Source of the DNA: Leptobrachium leishanense
Lineage: Eukaryota; Chordata; Amphibia; Anura; Megophryidae
Length of the DNA: 64,000 nucleotides
NCBI GenBank assembly: GCA_009667805.1
Contig: CM019064.1
Location: 72,724,400 to 72,788,399 of the forward strand
Reading direction: 5' to 3'
In this document: positions 9,171 through 19,715 of the stretch, piece by piece
Layout: every line of letters starts with the position of its first letter
How positions within the stretch are numbered: position 1 is the first letter of the stretch
The notes under the pieces: generated by a model
Seen by the model: only the letters and a program-made list of their open reading frames with translations
What the model was told of the DNA's origin: nothing
The model's database searches: none
Position numbers and translations under genes: made by a program

Positions 9171-11990
9171 CACATCAGTTTTGGACTGTGATTAGGAGAC
9201 ACGGTTGTTTGTTACTGCATGAAAAACTCCAGGTTGTTTTCTGCAAGGTCTCCTGAGTACACCCATGCCCCCCATGCATAGGTTTGCCAGGATTTTTGGA
9301 AGGTTCAAATACAATTTTTATGACTTTGTCATTGGAGTTGAAATTGAGATTATTTCTTCAGCTAGGCCTAGCTTTGGTTTTGGGTCTACCGCATACCCCA
9401 GTTTGAATTATTGCCAGAAAATTGTTTATATTTGTTATGTTGACACCCCAAGGTATTGCATATGGAGTGCTTTGATGCCATGGATGCAACGGTTTTAGCC
9501 CAAAACATTTGAGAAGGTGTGTGGTGTAATTTTTCAATTTTCAGATTTTCACACCCACATCAGTTTTGGACTGTGATTTAGGAGACACGGTTGTTTGTTA
9601 CTGCATGAAAACTCTCCAGGTTGTTTTCTGCAAGGTCTCCTGAGTACACCCATGCCCCCCATGCATAGGTTTGCCAGGATTTTGGGAAGGTTCAAATACA
9701 ATTTTTATGACTTTGTCATTGGAGTTGAAATTGAGATTATTCTTCAGCTAGGCCTAGCTTTGGTTTTGGGTCTACCGCATACCCCAGTTTGAATTATTGC
9801 CAGAAAATTGTTTATATTTGTTATGTTGACACCCCAAGTATTGCATATGGAGTGCTTTGATGCCATGGATGCAACGGTTTTAGCCCAAAACATTTGAGAA
9901 GGTGTGTGGTGTAATTTTTCAATTTTCAGATTTTCACACCCACATCAGTTTTGGACTGTGATTTAGGAGACACGGTTGTTTGTTACTGCATGAAAACTCT
10001 CCAGGTTGTTTTCTGCAAGGTCTCCTGAGTACACCCATGCCCCCCATGCATAGGTTTGCCAGGATTTTGGGAAGGTTCAAATACAATTTTTATGACTTTG
10101 TCATTGGAGTTGAAATTGAGATTATTTCTTCAGCTAGGCCTAGCTTTGGTTTTGGGTCTACCGCATACCCCAGTTTGAATTATTGCCAGAAAATTTGTTT
10201 ATATTTGTTATGTTGACACCCCAAGGTATTGCATATGGAGTGCTTTGATGCCATGGATGCAACGGTTTTAGCCCAAAACATTTGAGAAGGTGTGTGGTGT
10301 AATTTTTCAATTTTCAGATTTTCACACCCACATCAGTTTTGGACTGTGATTTAGGAGACACGGTTGTTTGTTACTGCATGAAAACTCTCCAGGTTGTTTT
10401 CTGCAAGGTCTCCTGAGTACACCCATGCCCCCCATGCATAGGTTTGCCAGGATTTTGGGAAGGTTCAAATACAATTTTTATGACTTTGTCATTGGAGTTG
10501 AAATTGAGATTATTTCTTCAGCTAGGCCTAGCTTTGGTTTTGGGGTCTACCGCATACCCCAGTTTGAATTATTGCCAGAAAATTGTTTATATTTGTTATG
10601 TTGACACCCCAAGGTATTGCATATGGAGTGCTTTGATGCCATGGATGCAACGGTTTTAGCCCAAAACATTTGAGAAGGTGTGTGGTGTAATTTTTCAATT
10701 TTCAGATTTTCACACCCACATCAGTTTTGGACTGTGATTTAGGAGACACGGTTGTTTGTTACTGCATGAAAACTCTCCAGGTTGTTTTCTGCAAGGTCTC
10801 CTGAGTACACCCATGCCCCCCATGCATAGGTTTGCCAGGATTTTGGGAAGGTTCAAATACAATTTTTATGACTTTGTCATTGGAGTTGAAATTGAGATTA
10901 TTTCTTCAGCTAGGCCTAGCTTTGGTTTTGGGTCTACCGCATACCCCAGTTTGAATTATTGCCAGAAAATTGTTTATATTTGTTATGTTGACACCCCAAG
11001 GTATTGCATATGGAGTGCTTTGATGCCATGGATGCAACGGTTTTAGCCCAAAACATTTGAGAAGGTGTGTGGTGTAATTTTTCAATTTTCAGATTTTTAC
11101 GCCCACATTAGATTTGGACTGTGATTTAGGAGACACTGTTGTTTGTTACTGCATGAAAACTCTCCAGGTTGTTTTCTGCAAGGTCTCCTGAGTACACCCA
11201 TGCCCCCCATGCATAGGTTTGCCAGGATTTTGGGAAGGTTCAAATACAATTTTTATGACTTTGTCATTGGAGTTGAAATTGAGATTATTTCTTCAGCTAG
11301 GCCTAGCTTTGGTTTTGGGTCTACCGCATACCCCAGTTTGAATTATTGCCAGAAAATTGTTTATATTTGTTATGTTGACACCCCAAGGTATTGCATATGG
11401 AGTGCTTTGATGCCATGGATGCAACGGTTTTAGCCCAAAACATTTGAGAAGGTGTGTGGTGTAATTTTTCAATTTTCAGATTTTACGCCCACATTAGATT
11501 TGGACTGTGATTTAGGAGACACTGTTGTTTGTTACTGCATGAAAACTCTCCAGGTGTGTTTTCTGCAAGGTCTCCTGAGTACACCCGCCCCCCATGCATA
11601 GGTTTGCCAGGATTTTGGGAAGGTTCAAATACAATTTTTATGACTTTGTCATTGGAGTTGAAATTGAGATTATTTCTTCAGCTAGGCCTAGCTTTGGTTT
11701 TGGGTCTACCGCATACCCCAGTTTGAATTATTGCCAGAAAATTGTTTATATTTGTTATGTTGACACCCCAAGGTATTGCATATGGAGTGCTTTGATGCCA
11801 TGGATGCAACGGTTTTAGCCCAAAACATTTGAGAAGGTGTGTGGCGGTAATTTTTCAATTTTTTATTTTTACGCCCACATTAGATTTGGACTGTGATTTA
11901 GGAGACACTGTTGTTTGTTACTGCATGAAAACTCTCCAGGTTGTTTTCTGCAAGGTCTCCTGAGTACACCCATGCCCCCATAGGTGTGCA
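9171..11990 (+). repeat. Tandem array 2, about seven 387-bp units
   Basis: The marker CTGCAAGGTCTCCTGAGTAC recurs at 9241, 9628, 10013, 10401, 10789, 11176, 11563 and 11948, giving 385-388 bp spacing. The unit shares an ordered set of blocks with array 1 (GTTACTGC, CTGAGTA, CCCATG-ATAGGT-TG) in the same orientation. Repeated 65-96-codon frames are by-products of the array. Confidence 0.97.
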
Positions 11991-12137
11991 AAGATTTTGG
12001 CAAAATACAGCACCAATTATAGAACATAAAAATGTACGAATAAAATGTAAAAGTCTGGTGCAGTAAAAGAAAAAAAAACTAAACTGAACTAACTAACTGG
12101 AGTGTGAGAAAAAATAGAAAGGAAAAAAAAAATCACA

Positions 12138-13844
12138 GATCACGCACAGTGTGATATATCTTGAAACAGTCCCCAAGACACAGACCGGGTTGTCCAGGGC
12201 ATTCTGGGCAGTAAAAGATTGTGTCTCTCCTCTGCCCCCTCTTGAAACACACCCTGCACCTTTTTTGGGGTTTCTGTTTGCCCTCAGTAGGGGGATTTTA
12301 TAAATAAAATGCGTAGCCCCAACTCTGTCCCCCATCACCGCCCGGGGAGCAGGTGCATCCTGGTACAAAAGCCCCGAAATGACCTGGAGCTGAAACTGTA
12401 AAAAGGACAGCGTCACTCCGGGGTTTGCCTTTTTGCAGAGCAAAAAGGCATTGTGGGTTGCAATTTGCATCAGGTAAATTGCAACCTTTTTGTACCAGGC
12501 CCTTGACTTCCGCATAATCTGGTAGGGCTGGAGCAGCTGATCTGCCAGATCAACCCCACCCATATGCCGGTTATAGTCTTTGATGCACACTGGCTTCCTG
12601 ATGCGCTCAGCTCTGCCACGTACAGAGACCTCCACAGACCTCTCAGTGTGGATGGTGGATAGAAGGTATACATCCTTCTTGTCTCTGTACTTGACCGCCA
12701 ACAGCTCCTCTTGGCGCAGAGCTGAGGTCTCCCCCCTTTTTAGCCGGGTGCGGACAAGCTGTGCTGGAAACCTACGCGGTTCTTGCGAACAGTACCGCAT
12801 GCTGCTGTATCAAAACAATACAGCAGCTTGAACAAAGGGACACTTGTATAAAAATTATCAACATACAAGTGGTACCCTTTGTTCATCAGGGGAAAAAGTA
12901 GGTCCCACACAATCTTGCCACTGGTTCCCATGTGTTCTGGGCAACCTGGAGGGTCAAGGCTACTATCCTTTCCCTCGTACACCCGGAAGGCCTGAGTATA
13001 CCCACTCTCGCTGTCACAGAGCTTATACACCTTCACTCCATACCTGGAGCGTTTGGAAGGAATATACTGCTTGAATCCCAGCCTTCCCTTGTATTTCATT
13101 AGGGATTCATCCACGCAGATATTCCTTCCAGGGTGTATAAGCCTCTGCAAACCTGGCGGCGAAGTGGGTAATCAGGGGGCGGATTTTATACAGCCTGTCA
13201 AACTGGGGATGCTCTCTAGGAGGGCACAGGCTGTTGTCACTGAAGTGCATGAAACGCAAAATGTTTCATACCTTCTACGTGACATTGATTGGGGGTAAAT
13301 GGGGGTAGAGCAGATGGGGCTACTGCTCCAGTAGGAGCGAATTGAGGGCTTCTTTATGATGCCCATCAGCATAGTAAGTGCCCAGAATTTCAGAAATTCT
13401 GGCACATCTAGCGGGGTCCATTGCTGCCTTGCCAAGTAGGAGTCTGGCTTCGCAGCACAATGCTGATGGGCATACAGATTTGATTGGGCCACGATGTGGC
13501 CCAACAAATCATCCCCCATAAACACCTGCAAAAACTGTGGCGGTAAATCCTGCAACATCAATATTGATGCCAGGATTTGCCGTGAAAGGAGGGATATCTG
13601 GCCTCTGGCGATGAGGCACTACCCACTCCTCAGCTGGAGCTGTGCGTCTCCTGCTGGCAGGTGGTGACCCAGGATCTGCATCAGAAACATCACTAGATAC
13701 ATCAGCCAGCGTAGATGATGTATCTAGCGACGTCTCTGAGCAGTTGGCGGGGTCAAAATCAGGGTCGGAGTCTGACGCAGATGCCTCAGATTCTGACGCC
13801 AGGATGGCATATGCCTCCTCGGCGCTGTACACCCTCTCAGACAT
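12138..13844 (-). pseudogene. piggyBac-like transposase, several frameshifts
   Basis: The N-terminus starts at 13844 with MSERVYSAEEAYAILASE, acidic and Ser-rich as in PGBD-type proteins. Successive pieces lie in different frames: 13844-13509, 13561-13172, 13150-12740 and 12800-about 12280, with a C-terminal piece to 12138. Catalytic aspartates remain: VDES (13109-13111), VDNFY (residue 98 of the frame starting at 13150) and GGVDLADQ (residue 84 of the frame starting at 12800). The C-terminal cysteine-rich zinc-binding domain (CRVC, YCPECPGQPGLCLGDCF) is present in yet another frame and ends at a natural stop near 12138. It would cut and paste the element at TTAA; here it cannot be translated. 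Confidence 0.93.
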
Positions 13845-13859
13845 TATATAAATAGATTA

Positions 13860-14250
13860 TAAAATTTTATAATTATTATATATAATAAGCGGATTGTTGG
13901 TTCTTAGAAGAACCGTTGGGTTTCACAAGAAAATACAAATAAACACCTAAATCTCTCTAAATCACTCTAAACCTGCCTCAATTCTTCTAAATCTCCCTAA
14001 AATCTCTCTAAATCTGCCTAAATTTTTCTAATCTCACTAAAATCTCTCTAAATCTGCCTAAATTTTTCTAATCTCACTAAAATCTCTAACCTGTCAAATC
14101 TGATCTCTCTCTCTCGCTCACCAAAACACAAGTGAGGAGAGGGAGGGAGAATCACAGAGGTCAGAGCCAATATTTACAAAATATTGACCTGACCTGACAA
14201 ATTAGAAAATTTATTTTGATTTTTTTTTACTTCTGATTGGATGTTGCTAG
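13860..14250. repeat. CT-rich degenerate short repeats upstream of transposase
   Basis: From about 13945 to 14100, variants of AAATCTCTCT and AAATCTGCCT alternate, including a 41-42-bp block repeated twice, followed by CT/GA-rich and AT-rich sequence. This lies where a transposase promoter would be; a TATATAA-like stretch abuts the ATG. Confidence 0.6.
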
Positions 14251-14640
14251 CCTGCCTCTCTGATGAGGCAGGCTAGGAACATCCCACTCAGCCCAAGATG
14301 ACCCTGCCCTTAGAAGGGCAGCGCCATCTTGGCTGTCAGTTTATTTTATTTTATATTCATTTTTATTGATTTTTATTTTACTTTTTTACTTTTTTACACT
14401 TTTTTTTACTCTGCTGGGTGCCTTGATCCCTCGAGGCACCCAGCAGAGCACCTGATCACTCATGTGATCGTTTTGTACTGAGTGCCACGATACCTCGTGG
14501 CACTCAGTACTTCCTGCCGCTACCGGAAGTGATCGCTCGGGGGAGCGATCACTTAGCGGACCGGCGGCAGGTAAGCATATTGCAAGGATGCCTCGATGTC
14601 GAGGCATCCCTGCAATATACACAGAGCAGCTGGAAGCGAT
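14251..14640. repeat. Cluster of perfect hairpins, piggyBac right subterminal region
   Basis: Consecutive inverted repeats: 14409-14423 with 14434-14448 (15 bp), 14475-14490 with 14495-14510 (16 bp, 4-base loop), 14528-14537 with 14544-14553 (10 bp), and an imperfect one at about 14577-14620. Each is separate and not nested in its neighbour. Confidence 0.9.
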
Positions 14641-15000
14641 ACCGATCGCTTCCAGCGCTCTCTAGAAGTGCCGGGCACCTCTCCGGTGAAACCGGATGTT
14701 GATCGCTCCCGGGAGCGATCACAAGGTGCCCCGGCACTTCTCACCGCCATTGCACGGATGCCTGGACTCCCAGGCATCCTGCAATGGCGTTTGAGCTGCT
14801 GAAGCGATCCGATCGCTTCCAGCGCTCTTAGAAGTGCCGGGCACCTCTCCGGTAAACACGGATGTTGATCGCTCCCGGGAGCGATCACAAGGTGCCCCGG
14901 CACTTCTCACCGCCATTGCACGGATGCCTGGACTCCCAGGCATCCTGCAATGGCGTTTGAGCTGCTGGAAGCGATCCGATCGCTTCCAGCGCTCAAAAAA
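14641..15000. repeat. Two-copy tandem repeat of a palindrome-rich 167-bp unit
   Basis: GATCGCTTCCAGCGCTC occurs near 14645, 14811 and 14979; the intervening units are nearly identical. Each contains GATCGCTCCCGGGAGCGATC, a perfect 20-bp palindrome, and inverted pairs around GGATGCCTGGACTCCCAGGC. Confidence 0.9.
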
Positions 15001-15002
15001 CC

Positions 15003-15066
15003 GCAGGACGTACCATGTACGTCAGCGGGTCTAAAGAGACCCGCTGCAATGACGTACATGGTACGT
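15003..15066. repeat. Terminal hairpin of piggyBac right end
   Basis: GGACGTACCATGTACGTC and GACGTACATGGTACGTCC flank a second inverted pair AGCGGGTC/GACCCGCT, forming a compound hairpin just inside the right terminus. Such ends occur in many frog TTAA elements. Confidence 0.85.
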
Positions 15067-15088
15067 CCTGGGTCCTTAAGGGGGTTAA

Positions 15089-15392
15089 ATCAAGCACTGT
15101 GTAATAATTTTGTATCTCCGGGAATTAATGCAGCACAATTGTATGGATTAAGAACCACAGGGTGTAGTTTTACTGTGGCCTCGTTGACAGCTCGTAAATC
15201 TTGGACAGGGCGGTACTCTTGTGTCCCCTCTTTCAGTACTGGCAATAAGGGTGTGTTCCATGGTGACACGCAGAATTTTAATATGCCGTGATCTTTAAGT
15301 CTCTGTAAATGTATCTGTATATTCTGCATGGCTTTCTGTGGGATATGATATTGTCTCAGGGCCACAGGTGTTGCGCCGGGCTTTAATTCCAC
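15089..15392 (-). pseudogene. pol: Reverse transcriptase, N-terminal part (fingers), split by piggyBac insertion
   Basis: This holds the fingers of a gammaretrovirus-like RT: KPGATPVALRQY, then SPWNTPLLPV and YRPVQDLRAVNE. The frame stops at 15090-15092 because of a frameshift a few codons upstream of the transposon junction at 15085-15088. The remainder of the enzyme resumes at 4347 on the other side of the 10.7-kb insertion. The ATG at 15392 is internal; protease and linker precede it at 15400-15990. Confidence 0.93.
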
Positions 15393-15399
15393 GTATACC

Positions 15400-15990
15400 G
15401 GGGGGTATATTTATGGCAAGTCCGGGCGGGTTTCCTCCGCCCATACCCCAGGGAATTTCAAGGAGTAGTGCGTGCGGATCCAGCGCGGCAGGCAGATAGT
15501 AGGTGTCCGTGGCGCCATTTCTTCCTCCCTTGGCAATAACTACTGCGATTTTTACAGATTGTGGTGATTCTGGGCTCTGGCTGGGTTATGCTGCCGAGCA
15601 GAGCTGCCACCCTCCGGCAGGTCATAATGAGCGTGACCCCGGGAAGGAACGTTAATTTTGGGCTTTGCAATTTGCAAAGGATATCCCGCCCCAGGAGCTG
15701 GATGGGACATTAGGGCATATACAAAAATTCATGTTCAACCATTATGCCACCCACACTACATTTTTCTAGAAGCAAGAAAAGGATATTTAGCAGACACCCC
15801 CATTGCTCCCATAATATCAACCTCATTTTCCATTGGAGGTGCAATTTGTTTTGTTACAACAGAATATTCAGCACCGGTATCAACCATAAAATCTCATCTT
15901 TATTTCCACTCTCATTTGTGACCGTGGGCTCGTGGTTACCGAGCGGGATGGGCCCAGGTCCCCGTCAATATGCATCCTGCCCTTTCAAAT
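15400..15990 (-). pseudogene. pro: Retroviral aspartic protease and protease-RT linker, degraded
   Basis: In the minus strand the active-site motif VDTGA is encoded at 15870-15884, followed by EYSVVTKQIAPP. A stop codon interrupts the frame near 15753-15755, and the flanking sequence (to about 15640) is recognisable only in shifted frames. It would cleave the Gag-Pol polyprotein as a homodimer. Position between the nucleocapsid knuckle and RT fits a gammaretrovirus-type gag-pro-pol order. Confidence 0.75.
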
Positions 15991-16129
15991 GATGTCCCCC
16001 GCCAGTCCCACAAACCCCGCTCCATTCCCCTCACTTCTTTCATACCTTCCGTCTGTTACCTGGCCATTAGGGCTCTTGACCTCCCGCCTCCCCAGCTTCA
16101 CCCTGTCCCCAAATTTAGCCAAAAATGCA

Positions 16130-17804
16130 GGACAGTGTTTTTTCCAGTGACCTTCACCGGCACCACGCGCACTGATTGGGTCCTAGGGGTTCCCTAGGGG
16201 CTCCCCTTCCTCTTCCTCTAGCCCCCCTACCCCTTGCCTCCCTCTGGTCTGGGCCACCTCGTCCTCCACCATTCCCCATGTATCCGACCACCCCGGTAAT
16301 GTCCCTTCTGTTTCTTTATCTCCTCTAGGTCCCGGTTATGATACACCTTATTAGCGATCTCAATTAATTCACTAATACCTTTCCCCAAAAACCCATCTAT
16401 TCTCTGTATTTTGTTCCGTATATCCCTCTGTGACTGACCCACAAACGAAGAGTTAATTAACCTCTGATTCTCCGTTGCCTCAGGATCAATGGGACTATAC
16501 ATCCTGTACGCATCCAGCAATCTCTCTAGAAACGCACTTGGGGATTCTTTAACCTCTTGTATCACATCTGCTATTTTTCCCATGTTCGTGGGCTTCTTCC
16601 CTCCCGCTTTAACACCCATTATTACTGCTGTTCTGTATGTCTGCAAATGGGCAACTCCTTCAACTGTATTGTACGGCCATTTAGGATCTGTTTTGGGGTA
16701 GTGTTCCTCTGCCCATGCTTCTGGATGAGGCTTAGCATCTGCTACGGCTTGGGCGAGTAAAATCTTTTGCGCGCTACTATTTATTCGGGCTCTTTCCTCT
16801 GTGGTAAACATTGTCAACATTAATTGCTGACAATCTGCCCATGTGGGGTTATGTGTGAGCATGACTGACTCTATCATACTGGCCACTGCGGGATTGGTGG
16901 AATACAGTGGTGTGTGTGTTTTCCAGTTAAAAAGATCTGTTGTCGTGAATGGGACGTATGTGTATTGCATTGGCCCTGGATTCCCATCCGCTAATGGGGG
17001 GCCTGGCACCTCCCGCAAAGGCATCTGCATAGCGCTCTTGTAGGGATTGTGTTGGTACGGATCCCGGTGTTTATATATGTTATTCGCTGCGCGTGTGGTA
17101 ACTCCCTGGTTCTCATCCTCCTTTTCACTATCACCATCCCCGTGGGGCACTAATTTATATATGCTTCCATCGGGCATCTCAATCTTCTCTGGTGGAGCCT
17201 CTCTGTCCCCTCCACCCGCTGCACCCTGCTCCTCTTCCGCAATCCCACGGGACGGAGCTGAGGGAGCTGACCGAGACACAGCAGCTGCCCGCTCCCCCCT
17301 CTCCGCCCGCGCAACCGCGGCACTCAAAGCTTCTCTGGCTGCCCCATAACATGATGGGTAGGACGGGGGCAAAACATCACTCTCTTCCGGTTGTTCTACT
17401 AACACCGGTCTCCCTCTCTCTTCATTATTCAAGGGGTCCTGCTTCTTATTTTTCCCCGCTATCATTATAAAATGACTCTTGTTTTTAATACAATATCTCC
17501 ATATATCTATATACGGGTACTGTTCAGGATGTCCGTACTGCTCTGTGACTTGGGAATGTACCTTCTGTACTAACTCTGGGTCCATTGACCCCTGCTCTGG
17601 CCATCCTGGGACTAATAACGGCCACACAACTGTACACATTACTTTTAACTTCTCTTTTGTCAATTCTACACCATAGTCATGCGTTTTATATAATGCTTCG
17701 AAATTCCGCACCATATATTCTAGGGGCGTCTCACCCTCCTTCACCTTCTTGGGCTTAGATGACCCGTTACCCATTATTACTCCTGAAAACAGTACCCTTT
17801 GCAA
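16130..17804 (-). pseudogene. gag: Retroviral gag: matrix, capsid and broken nucleocapsid
   Basis: A long frame (17804-16227) encodes matrix and capsid. The likely start is the ATG at 17774, giving MGNGSS, an N-myristoylation signal, rather than the upstream ATG at 17804. A PPSY late-domain motif (residues 146-149 counted from 17804) would recruit NEDD4-type ligases for budding. A charged, Glu/Gly-rich region precedes the capsid, which begins near PLREVPGPP. The frame ends in a basic stretch at 16227. The nucleocapsid zinc knuckle (CxxC, then GH and a final C) lies downstream at about 16135-16175 but in two different frames, so one frameshift precedes it (around 16240-16260) and another sits inside it. 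Confidence 0.92.
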
Positions 17805-18869
17805 TACAGATATATTATTTCAACAACAGTTAAAATCTACAGTCTGATACTTCAGCCAACAATTCGTTCGTGTCTGAGGCGCTTCCCCCGTCAGTAGCCG
17901 ACTGCAGTCGCCTGAGCCGGAAACGTACGTTAGGGGTCAAAACTCGTATTTGCTTCCTCGCGGAGCGAGTAGGCGCACGTTCACTCACAGCACTCGAGTC
18001 AATTCATTCACAGCACATACTGTATCAGATACTTTCAGCACATAACAAAACATAGACACTTCAACTCTTTCTACTAGCCGAGGGTACTCAGTCCCTCCTC
18101 TGTGGCTCCTTATACCCCGTAATTTGAACTCTAACTCTTGACTGCGTGTGACTATGTGCACCCCGTTCTATATCTATACTCCCGTCTGCAATTCCAATTT
18201 GCCTATGAGTAATCCTACCCACCCGGCACCACTATCTCTGCAGCTACCGCTGGCTCCAATATGAGCCCTCTTCACTACACGACGTACACACTAGCACTGA
18301 CTCAGGCTCTCAGCCCAGTCACAGAAAATCCCTCCTCCTTTCCCTTTTACCCACGTGGCGAAGCTCTGTTTACAAACACTGACTAATATGACTATGCAAC
18401 TCCACATGGCTACCTTCTCCCTCTCTTACAGAACTACCCTTTGGTTGGCATTCAATTCCCCCGAATCCAGACACGCGCTAGCCACTCTGGCTCCTTAGCA
18501 ATGTCCGTGCTATCAGCGGCGGGCTAGATATGCCAACGGGATGGTGGCCATCGCATCCCCTTATCCGTCTATCTCAGTCGGACGTTTCCCTTAGATACCG
18601 GTATCTCCTTTAGACATACAAAACACAGAAGACACGTTACCTATCGCCGGCACTGCTTGCTGTTTCCTCAGACTCAGTGGTGTCCCAGTTCCCGGGTCAG
18701 GAGTCCGTTTGGGACGAGACGAGGTCCACTGAACAGGAAATCCTGCTTGGCGCCTGCAGATGTCAGCTCACCTTCAACGGACGCCCAACCAGCGGGATTC
18801 TTGCACCTGCAGTCAACCGCCACAGTGTGTTCAGCAGCCCGTTACTGTGTGCCCGAAAGGGCCCGTATC
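17805..18869 (-). other. Retroviral 5' leader with candidate splice donor
   Basis: About 1.07 kb separates the primer binding site from gag. A good splice donor match (AG followed by GTAACG on the minus strand) has its exon-intron border at 18641/18640 and could serve env mRNA. Packaging elements are expected here but I cannot pick one out. No convincing reading frame is present. Confidence 0.6.
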
Positions 18870-18887
18870 CCGGCACTCGAGCCCCCA
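18870..18887 (-). promoter_or_regulatory. Primer binding site, proline-tRNA-like with an internal difference
   Basis: The minus strand reads TGGGGGCTCGAGTGCCGG, five T residues after the LTR end. The first ten bases equal the tRNA-Pro site used by many gammaretroviruses; the rest looks like that site with three extra bases. It could be a mutated Pro site or the site of an unrecognised tRNA. Confidence 0.65.
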
Positions 18888-18987
18888 AAAAATGTAGGCG
18901 GACAAAAACAGATTCATTTTCAAGACGGCGCCGGACCGGACACAAGTAAGGATTGTCAGAACACGAGTCTCTTCAGGAAAGGCAAAC

Positions 18988-18993
18988 TTTATT
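18988..18993 (-). terminator. LTR polyadenylation signal
   Basis: AATAAA on the minus strand sits between the TATA box and the LTR end, as expected for the R region of a gammaretrovirus-like LTR; cleavage would fall near 18960-18975. Confidence 0.6.
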
Positions 18994-19067
18994 GTGTCGT
19001 CACACAAGTGCTCACACAGGATTGAATCGCAAAGAGTGAGCCCCTTCTCCCCCCCGTGCAAGGGGTC

Positions 19068-19072
19068 TTATA
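19068..19072 (-). promoter_or_regulatory. LTR TATA box
   Basis: TATAAG on the minus strand, about 75 bases upstream of the AATAAA signal, marks the likely U3/R promoter of the provirus. Confidence 0.6.
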
Positions 19073-19440
19073 CCCAAAAATACGTAATTAGGTACATCCC
19101 AATTAGCCCACCTCCCGATGACACTTTATTCCACCCCACGTGGGTTAATACCTCCCATCGTTAGTACAAAGAAATGCCACATTCTAGCTATAAATTGATA
19201 CACTTCATGTTAGTTTGACAGTCCGTGATTTGTTGTGCTGTCTTTCTCAGGGCAGTGCCGTCCTCCCTATAGGCTGTGTTTATTTGAGATAGCTTGGGGC
19301 CTGGTCTGTTCTCTACGATCTCTTTGTTTCTCTACAAGTCTCAGTGACCTTGCCCCATTCATTCATCTTCCTGTCTCTCCGTGCCAAGAACCGGCCGGAT
19401 TCTGCCTGGTTTTATTGCTAGTTCCCTAATCTACCACACA

Positions 19441-19715
19441 TTCTTTGAATTCTATGTAAGCTTCGTTTTTCACATCTAATAAAATCTATTCTATTTACTG
19501 GTGAACCAATATTCTGAACAAGATGGCTGCCTGGCTCATAGTAGCAACCATCTTTCAGCCTGATTCGACTTCAGCACGAGAGTGTCTATTATGATGTAAG
19601 ACAAAAAGGCAAGAAAAAAAGTAGAATGAATCTACTTTAAACCAAACAAATAAAATTATATGTAGTTATATTGTGGATTGGGGATATATAATATACTGTA
19701 TATATACTGTATATA
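19441..19715. other. Unassigned flank between retrovirus and Tc1 element
   Basis: AT-rich, no frame, no repeat boundary recognised. It is the host-side flank of the provirus. Confidence 0.5.

Larger units (their letters stand above)
4352..15084 (-). mobile_element. piggyBac-type transposon, 10.7 kb, inserted in retroviral RT gene
   Basis: TTAA flanks both ends (4348-4351 and 15085-15088). The ends are inverted relatives: ACCCCTTAGTGACC on the left and, read inward from the right, CCCCCTTAAGGACC. It carries a decayed piggyBac transposase on the minus strand near its right end. RT coding sequence continues on both sides at the TTAA, which proves both the boundary and that the retrovirus was there first. 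Most of its length is tandem repeat, far beyond the usual 2-4 kb for the superfamily. Confidence 0.93.
1..19440 (-). mobile_element. Endogenous retrovirus, gammaretrovirus-like, 3' end outside window
   Basis: A provirus on the minus strand reads from the right: LTR (18893-19440), primer binding site (18870-18887), leader, gag, protease, RT, RNase H, integrase and partial env running off position 1. Without the piggyBac insertion (4352-15084) it spans about 8.7 kb here. Assignment to a gammaretrovirus-like lineage rests on the form of RT, RNase H and integrase, the PPxY motif in Gag, the overlap of env with the end of pol, and the LTR layout. All genes are broken by frameshifts, stops or substitutions, so it is an old, inactive copy. 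A host-derived OGFr domain is embedded in pol. Confidence 0.95.
18893..19440 (-). repeat. Retroviral 5' LTR (548 bp)
   Basis: On the minus strand it begins TGTGTGG (19440) and ends CCTACA (18893), giving the TG...CA termini and short inverted ends typical of LTRs. A TATA element, a polyadenylation signal and the adjacent primer binding site are in the right order and spacing. The second LTR lies outside the window, so neither identity nor target duplication can be checked. Confidence 0.85.

Noticed and set aside
5103..11818. Repeated plus-strand frames of 60-96 codons in the two arrays
   Set aside because: Unit lengths are not multiples of three, the frames end at homopolymer indels and show no domain. 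They are by-products of the repeats, not a repeat protein family.
5023..11990. CRISPR-like regularly spaced repeats
   Set aside because: Units of 382-387 bp are adjacent, with no unique spacers, in a vertebrate transposon context.
13642..13851. Acidic Ser/Asp-rich plus-strand frame
   Set aside because: Exact antisense of the acidic N-terminus of the piggyBac transposase.
14386..15034. Arg/Ser/Gly-rich frames near the piggyBac right end
   Set aside because: Produced by the GC-rich palindromic tandem repeat.
17047..17349. Plus-strand frames of about 100 codons opposite gag
   Set aside because: Shadow of the charged, GC-rich part of gag.
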